DNA from: Macrosoma leucophasiata
Taxonomy: Eukaryota > Arthropoda > Insecta > Lepidoptera > Hedylidae
Direction of reading: 5' to 3'
Assembly: GCA_036365455.1 (NCBI GenBank)
Contig: JAWQUS010000032.1
Span: forward strand, 13,090,001 to 13,154,000
Length of the DNA stretch: 64,000 nt
Shown here: positions 12,801 through 21,800 of the stretch, in pieces
Position numbering within the stretch: the first letter of the stretch is position 1
Layout: each line of letters begins with the position of its first letter
Made by a program: the position numbers and the translations under genes
Notes under the pieces: model-generated
The model's database searches: none
What the model saw: only the letters and a program-made list of their open reading frames with translations
What the model was told of the DNA's origin: nothing

Positions 12801-15800
12801 CTTCAAGATTCAAGAGAGTCGGTATAACTTTAACAAATTTATTCCAATCCCTTTCAATATCATGGGGGATTTGTTCATCCCATCCTAACCTTTTTAACCA
12901 TAGTTGTTGCATTATAATTTTAGCCTTTACAACAGAAGGACTTAACAATCCCAAAGGATCAAATATTTTTAATAGTGAAGAGAGAATAATTCTTTTAGTA
13001 AGTTTATTATCGCTAGTTAGAGTTGGAACTTTGAATGGAAAATGCAATGTGTCAGTACTTGGGTTCCAACCCATACCTAATGTAGATGTAGATTCACTAA
13101 TAATTAGGCTATCCTCGGAGTTGGATGAAGCTGAGTCTAAAATAGTAGGTAAATTTGATTTAAATTTTCTGAGATTCAAACAACCCTTTTGCAGAACTGA
13201 CGTCAATTTCGAAGATTCCGTGAGATGACCTAAGTCGAAATATTCGCGCATGAATTCAACATATTGTGTCTTGACGTCAGGCTGTTTTCTGACTCCTTTC
13301 TCAAGATTTTGTAATCTTTTTTTGGCTAAATTATAAGATTGTCCAAGACAATCGGGAGACTCCTTTAAAGGAAGACTCACTGAAAATCTACCAGAGTTTA
13401 GGCGAAAGGTGTGGGCCTTAAAATGAGCCTCACACGCCATTTCGCTCTCACTAAATTTGGATCTTTGGGGAACCTCTTCAATTTCCCAAAATCTAGCAAG
13501 TTCTTGGTGTAACTGGTCTTCATGATTAATTGCATTGCTTGATATAGTAGAATGATTAGATTGAATATCCTTGCCTTTTGAATTAGAAAAAATAGGACCT
13601 GAAATTATCCAACCGAACTGAGAGCTTCTTAATTTAGTTTTATTAGGACCAAGAGAATGTTGCTCATGGCCAAGAACATCCCAGAAGAGATCGGCACCGA
13701 TGAGGATATCAGCCGGTGCTGGTTGGTAAAAATTAGGGTCTGCAAGTTTAATATCATTGGGCAATTTTAAATTTGCAATTTCTAGAGGTAGCTTGGGTAG
13801 ATCACCGCAAATTTTTGGTAGCACTAAAAAATTTGATGATATAGTAAAATTATTTATTACTGATTTTAAATTAGCCGCACAAGTCTCAGTGACCTGCGTA
13901 GTGTGATTGTTGCCAATTCCAATCACATTGACATGACAATCAGACTTAACTGGTAAAGCTAATCTATCTTTAAGAGATTGTAAAATGAACGAGGACTGAC
14001 TGCCACAGTCCAGCAAGGCACGAACCTTTTCTGATTGGTGAGTGTGTGGGTTGACGACTTCAATTAAAGCAGTAGATAGCAATACTTGTGCAGAATTTTC
14101 TTTTGAAAAGTTAACATTAATATCGTCAGAGCTATCATGATTACATTTGACAGCACTGGAACTAGCCGCATTATTATTCATTGTACTAATAATTGGTTTA
14201 TGAATGAGTGAATTGTGCCTTCCTTTGCATATACGACATGGGCCTAACACGCATTTTTGAATAGTATGACCAAATCGCAAACAATTTAAACACAATTTAA
14301 GTTTATGTACCACAGATATGCGCTCATCTACACTTTTGGCCATGAAGGTAGGACAGTCGTAAATACGATGCCCTTCATGGCAGATGACACACGTTCTGAT
14401 GACCTGAGCAGCAACAGGCTTGGCATTTTCATCATCGGTACACGCAAATGATTTTGTATTCTGCTTATCAGGATATTTAATTTGAACCTTAGAGGTAGAC
14501 GGACTAGACTTATAATTACAACTAAAATTTCGAGTTGAATCCAAAATATCAGCACGATCGATTAAAAATTTATAAAATTGATTCAAATCAGGATAATCCT
14601 TCAATGTACCACGCCACTCTTCCCATCTCAATCGTGTATTGTTGTCAAGCTTGGAACTCATTATATGAATAATTAAAACGTCCCATTTATCAGTGGGCTG
14701 ACCAAGGGTACATAAAGCTCGCAGGTTTTTTGTGACGTGATCAACTAAATATCTAAGGGATTTTGATTCGCAATTAATTTGTTGAATATTTAATAGTGAA
14801 TTTAGATGATGGTTTATTAGCTGACGTTTATTATCGTACCGATCGCACAAGAGCTGCCAAGCATTTTTGTAATTCGCGCTTGAACGTTCTAAATTAGAAA
14901 TGACGCGTGCAGCATCACCCGTCAGGTACGATGCAAGATAATGAAATTTATGAATGGGCGCTATTCGCTCATTATTATGCACTACAGACAAAAACGTGTC
15001 ACGGAATTCAAGCCAACGAAAGTATGATCCGTCAAACTTGGCAATTTCTATTTGCGGTAATTTAAATCCAATTTGATGATGATCTTGATGACTTTGAATG
15101 GTTGACAATTGACTGGAATTTAGGCTTTCCTCTTGGCGATTAATCGCAGTATATTTTTGTAACAAACTCTGAGCTAAAGCAATATTTGATATAAATAATT
15201 GCTCAAAGTCATCACGCTCATCGATCTCATCAATCAAATTATCGGAATTTAAAATATCTATTTGATTCTGCAAGTCACCAAACCGATTTGAAAGTGACTC
15301 AAACTTTTTAATTTTAAGTGACAATTCAGCTACCTCAATTGGTGTAAGTGAATCGTTTGAATTTAAATGTGTGATAAAGTTTTTGAATTTAGTAATTTGT
15401 CCCTTAATGGAACTACGCTTCACTGTCAAATCGATTAAATTTTGAGATTCCCTTGCATTAGTTTCACTTCCCATGATTAAGTTAAATTAGACTTAAATTG
15501 AATTAATTTATTATAAAAACTTATGTCTTAGCAAAAAACAAAAAAAAACAAAAACAATTGAAACTAAATTTATGATACGTGTGCGCAATAATAAAACAGA
15601 AATGAAACTAAATGCAAAATAAAAAAAATATTGTAAAATGAATGAAATAAATAAATAATCTCACGCTCCTAGACTAGGCGTCACCTTGAAGCGGCGAAAT
15701 AAGACCTTCGCGGTGCACCCGATGTGTGTATACAGGGCTGCAGGGCTCCGCTCAGGCTCGACTAGCGCGAAACCCGTAGTGACCGTATAAGTAGGTCAAC

Positions 15801-18800
15801 CAACCTGGAATGTTCAGCGACTAGTATAAGTTTTATGTTTAGGTAATTTGGCACAAAACCTATTTATCGTAATCTAATTTCTATTTTTACGGTTAAAACT
15901 TTACACAATTGTGTTAAAAGTGACAATTATACTTTAATTTTATGATCGACTAGCTGTTGCCCGCGGCTTCGCCCGCGTGGATGTTGTTTTATAATCCTAA
16001 ATTTTCTTTGCTATAAACCTCACGGAGCCCGAGACCTTTCCAATGAATGCAAAATCGTGGAAATCGGTTCTTGCGTTCTGGAGTTATAGCGTCAGGAAGG
16101 AAAACCCGACTTATTTTTATATTATAGATTATAACAAAGAACAAAGAAATCCTATGACGTAAGTTATGAAAAAAATATGGCCACGTTTCACGTTAAATAT
16201 TATTGTTGAAAAAATGTTATTAACACAAGTATTGGCAATATTGATGTAGGAAAATAGGTGTAATAGGAATAATACGGAAATTTTGAATGGGAATATAGAC
16301 GGGAAAAAATATGGGAAGGGTACTTAGCTGCATTGGTCTATGCTGCGGCTCGTTGCTGATTGCTGACGATGGACCGGCGATGACTGCAATGGCTTGACCT
16401 TCAGGTTCCCCGTAGTTATATTGTTGAATATGCGAACTGGAGCTGCACTGGCGGCGATGTAATGATTCGATCTCGTGCCGGCGTGGCGATGCACCAATTC
16501 AATGTTTCTGATTCTCGACGAATATTGATTTCGTCCTGTCACGGTCGCCGAATGTTCATGCACAGGTGTACACAAATGAAATTCCCGTATTACACTTCTT
16601 GAAACTTCGGTTTATTTCGATATATTCGTTACATGTGATATTTGGTTGAGACGAGAAGAAAGAGTGAAATCACAAAAAAAGTACGGTGCACTGCCTTATC
16701 CGTCGGTACTTCGAAAAACAAAACGTTGAATTATTATGTATGTAATTTTCTTGACAATAAAAGGCGCAATCAATTTAGGTGTGAATTGCATGATGAATCG
16801 TAGTAGGCGCGAACACTACCTATTATTTATATGTGCCATTTACTAATAGGTTTGAAGTCGGTGCCAAGCCTTAAACAAATAATTATATTATAATCACTCA
16901 AATATGAATAACCCCTTCTGTGAAAAATGCCCTATAATAAAAAAACCTAAAATATTAATAGTAATATAGAAAAATCAACATAATATAGAAAAAATGTTAC
17001 TTGTGTTGCTGCCACACATTGGAGTGGCCACATATGTTACAGAAATTGTTGTACATCTAACAATCTTCATGCAACCATTTCAAGCATCTTGTATACTGTA
17101 TCCAGTCTAGACTGGATACAGTGTACTGGCTTTGTTGATCCCTAAATCTATACTTTTGACCTTTGACATCGCCTCATTTAGAGCTTTAGCCGTCCACGAT
17201 GCTCTACACGTTTTTCTTTTGTAACGTCTACCCATAATTCATCTGTAAAAACAAGTTTAAGCGCATTAAAAATTAAGGCATATTTCACCTACAAAATCGG
17301 GGCGTATTTCACAAAACGTACGCAAATACGCCCTAGCGCTTAGTACCTAATACTAATATAAACTTGCAATAAAACCCCGTAATTTTATGAAGGTTATGTA
17401 CCCATCTAAAATCATAAATCGTTCACAATCATTTAAAACTTTTACTTAAATTTGTTAAAAATACTTAAAATTACTCACTCACATAAGTTGTGTCACAATC
17501 CGAACAATTTTTTTCAAGATTTTGATTTTTTTTCTTAACTACAAACGAACTGCATCCGCTTGCCTCAACGAATTTGAGTACTACTACTATCTATCGATTG
17601 GCGCTCTAACAACTACAAATGATAGTGCGGTGTGCTTTATATTGCAAGTGGGGCATATTCCCTGATAGGGCGTTATTCACCATTTTACCCTACATAAAAA
17701 AAATATATATACCGGCCGAATTGAGAACCTTCTCGTTTTTTGAACTCGGTTAAAAATTAACAGTTATTTATATATTATATCTAATGTTTTAAATACTTAC
17801 ATATTTTTAGAGCTTCTGGCACAACTTATTAATTTACTAGGCTCACTTATACTTCATCTACTTCACGTCTATAATCCCCAAAGGGGTAGGCAGAGGCAAA
17901 ATGCATGCATTCAAGCATACATGCAAACACCCACGACTCGCCGGTTACGTTTCGGCCCATGTAACAGGTGGCGAACCTGTTGCCATCTCCGGGCACGTTA
18001 CCAAACTCCGAGGTACTGGGAAACTTCCGGAAAATGGAAAAATCCCAATAGAACCAGAGATAAAGGATTTTAAACCGTTATCTGTGATAGTCCCCCACCC
18101 GGGAATCGAACGCAGAACCCCCAGCGCAGTAGTAGTATCCTGCTACCACTCCGCTACTAAGGCAGTTATGTATGTGTTGTATTACATTACGTTCACACGA
18201 GCATACGGTTGCGGTTTGCGGTATATATAAAAATGATAATAATGGCAACCCATTATATGTTCCACTGCTGGACACGAGTGAGTCTCTTCCCATTTTGGGG
18301 AGAGGCCTGGAGCTTACTCCACCATGCTGCACAATGCAGGTTGGTGGAGATACGGTTTAGTGGCCAACCCGCTGTCGAATGTTTTCAAACCTCCTCATAA
18401 GGCTTCCGACGAGGTTTGACGACTGCTATTTATCGATAGCAACCGGGACCGACGGCTTAACGTGCCCTCCGAAGCACGGAAACGCGCATTTTTTAATTTG
18501 CCATTAGTGGTCACCCATCACACACCCGACCGCGCCCGTATCGCAAAACCAAGTAGATCGCTTACGATCTACACCAGTCGCGGGGCAGTGCGCGCTTCAG
18601 TAGGTATACCTATTGAATCTAGCAAAATACTGTTACCCCCAGAACAATGTGAACAAAGAGCAAAATATAATGCGTCAAGCCTTCTCTAATTTCTGTGAAA
18701 TGTACTTCCAGTTGTGGAACAAAAATCACGCTCGCAACCGAGTGATACCTGCTCTGAAGAGGTCGTGTCTAAGACTTGGTTTGGATTATGTTGATATGTA

Positions 18801-21800
18801 TCTGATGCACGATCCTCAAGCTGAAGATGTAAGTTTCACTTTTACTCATATTCTGGTATCAAAAATTTATTTCAGGTACTATTTTATACATTATTCTATC
18901 TATTACTTGAACAGGCAATCGGACAGCTATCGAAAATATATGTAAACTATGATTTTAACCCTCAAAACAAATCTAACGTTACTTCACGCCTGGAATTCCC
19001 GAAGGGGTAGGCAGAGGTAAATGCATGCATTCAAGCATACATGCTACCCACGATTCGCCGGTAACGTATTGGTCCATGTAACAGGTGGCGAGCCTGTTGT
19101 CATCTCCGGGCACATTATCTAACTCCGAGGTACTGGGAAACTGGCAGAAAATGGGAAAATCCCAATAGAACCAGATATAAAGGATTTGAAACCGGTATCT
19201 CGGATAGACCGGAATCGAACCCAGGACTTCCAGCGTAGTACTAGTGCCCTGCTACCACTAGACTACTTTGGCACTAAACTGCTCTATTTACTAAAATTAT
19301 TCATTTATCAGAATCTACGTTTTTAATAAAATAATAATAATAATACACTTTATTGCACACCAATAATAGAAACAATTATATATAATATTGTAGGTACAAC
19401 GCTAAATTATTATCTTATTATATATGTTGTGTTTATCTTTGAATGAGTTCTCACATTTCTTTAACGTATGTGTTTTTAAAGCAAATAATTAAATATAAGT
19501 TATAAAAATATTTTCAGGATAACGGGAACTTTATAAACATAGATTATCTGGAGGCATGGCAGGGAATGGAAGACGCGAGGGACTTGGGTCTGACGAGATC
19601 GATTGGGGTTGCTAACTTTAATGCTTCAGAATTAGGAAGACTTGTTAACAATAGCTTTACCATACCTGCTGTTTGTCAAATCGAGGTAAGTACTACAAGT
19701 ATGTTATTGGCTGTATCATGATTAGGGATTGCAATCCCGCAAAATGCGATCCCGCATTCCCGCGGGATGCCGCACCCCTTATCAGTCTGGTGGATCCTGC
19801 ACCTTCAAAACGCGGATCCGCGGTTCCCGCAAATTTAAATAAGCTACTAAAACGTTCGTGAAGTTTCGCGAGAAAGGACTTCTTAATTCTAAATCTAATT
19901 TTTAATAAGATTGATTACCTTACCTGTTTCAGATGTAAGGTCATTGATATTTGTATATCAATGTGTAAGGTTAAAACTAAACAAAACTTGATACCAAACA
20001 TTTTAAAAATTAAGGTCTTATAAAACTGATTTGATTACTCATACTCTACTTAATTATAATTTATTTAATATATTTTCAGAAAAAAAAAATTGTTGCAATA
20101 ATAAACATATTTTATTAATTACACTCTATTTTTATAAAAAAACCTGCAGTTTCAATTGATTTTATAACCAAATTTCGAAAATGCGGGATGTCGCGGTATC
20201 CGTGCGGGATTGGTCAATCCTGCATATCAATCCCGCGGGATTGAATAAGCTGCGAGATCGCAATCCCTAATCATGATAGATTTATTTTAGGCGTAAGGGC
20301 GCTTACGCGGAACTGCGATGCGATGTGAGTGATGTGACGCCGCATCGCATTGCGTGGACACCTTAAGACCAGGAAGCGTCAAATATAAAGACATTTTTTG
20401 ATGTTCTATCTTGTGTTCTATCTAGGAGAGGTCCAATAACAAATCATCATAAGTTACGTAGTAATTGTATACTCTTTGCATTAGTTCTTCAGTTTTCATC
20501 ACTTTTAGCAGATATCCGCCGGTTGTGAGATTTTTCACCACACTATCTATATTCGAATAACTTTAATTAAAATAAAAAATTACGCTTACACTCACAGCCC
20601 CACACTAGCTATAAACCTGTGTCGTACTTAATACGTGAATTTTAATAACAGCAGCATATTCTTATTATTTATTACAGATTAATCCAACATACACGAACAT
20701 GTATCTGGTTTCATACTGCCAAAGATTGAATATCACCGTCGTAGGTTACAGTCCACTTGGTTTCCTGGTACCACGTTTTACTCCGGATCCACCTCCTCCA
20801 AGGTTCAACGATCCAACTTTGGTCAAAATTGCGAAGAAGTACAAAAAATTGACCAGTCAGATTGTATTGCGATATGTGGTGAGTAGTACCTATAATTTCA
20901 TGTTGGTTTCGATAATATCGCATCATATTTTATTTAACGAAAAATGGAAAGAAAAATTTGACTTCAGGCGAGACTCGAACTCGCGGCCTACTTGGAATCT
21001 AGTCCAGCCGCTCTTCCAATTGAGCTACTGAAGTCCTGCCCGATTTGTCAAATTTTTCCTTCACATTTATTGCATTGCTTTATGGTAGCAGCAGCGCCAT
21101 CTATTGCCCACTATGCTAGTTAGGTTTTTTCTTTCCATTTTTCGTTAAATAAAATATATTTCACCAGCATGTGTTAATGCGAAATAATATAAAACAAATA
21201 TCGCATCATGTCAACTCTTTACTTTTTATATAAGTAAAAGCAGTAGCAGACGTTATTTTAAATAACGACATTTGATGCTGCAATTACTCTCTGACGAAAT
21301 CAAAGTTGGCAACAAAATACAGTCCATTTTTTTTTAATTTACTGGAAGTGGCAAACAAGCATGCAGTTCACATTGATGTTAAGTGATAACTGCAGCCTAT
21401 AGACACCCACACAAAGACCAAGGTCAAAATGCAGATGCGTAACTACTCCTGAGGCCTAAGGTGTTATACCTCTGTGCCGGAAATTACAGGTACGTACCAA
21501 TTACCACCTGACCGGAACACGATAGTGCCGAACACTACATTATATTAGGTAATGCGGTGGTTCCTACTCCCGCGAGCTCCGTCACTGGAGCTCTACCACC
21601 AGTAAAATATAGTGGTAAGTGAATATGTAAGTTTATCAAATCTACACTTCAAGATAAATTTGTGACCACTTCAGACCTAAGACTTTTTGTCTTTTTTTTT
21701 TACTTTTTCGTATGAGGAGGACTAGCCTCTGTATAGAGGCCAGTCCTCCTACCTCTACATGCCGTAATAAAATTTCGATACGATGTAAATTCTTCCGCCA

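Larger units (their letters stand above)
10394..16815 (-). mobile_element. BEL/Pao-type LTR retrotransposon, full-length ends, RT core missing
   Basis: The element is bounded by two 263-bp direct LTRs that begin TG and end CA and look identical by eye, flanked by a 5-bp target duplication CTACC (10389-10393 and 16816-16820). It is on the minus strand, so the 5' LTR is the right-hand one. A purine run (GGGGGGAGGA on the minus strand) abuts the 3' LTR, and a primer-site-like segment GGCGACCGTGACAGGA starts a few bases inside the 5' LTR. It sits in intron 3 of gene B and splits a small MITE. The family call rests on the Gag-like domain, zinc knuckles, protease, RNase H and integrase order. The missing reverse transcriptase core suggests it was mobilised in trans. 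Confidence 0.95.

Noticed and set aside
12767..13228. 153-codon open frame on the + strand
   Set aside because: It is the antisense shadow of the BEL polyprotein and has no domain of its own.
14328..14555. 75-codon minus-strand frame
   Set aside because: Alternative frame inside the BEL gag region.
20960..21033. tRNA gene candidate (minus strand)
   Set aside because: Acceptor, D and T arms pair, but the anticodon stem does not and the same unit is repeated within transposable elements; treated as a SINE-like tRNA relic.
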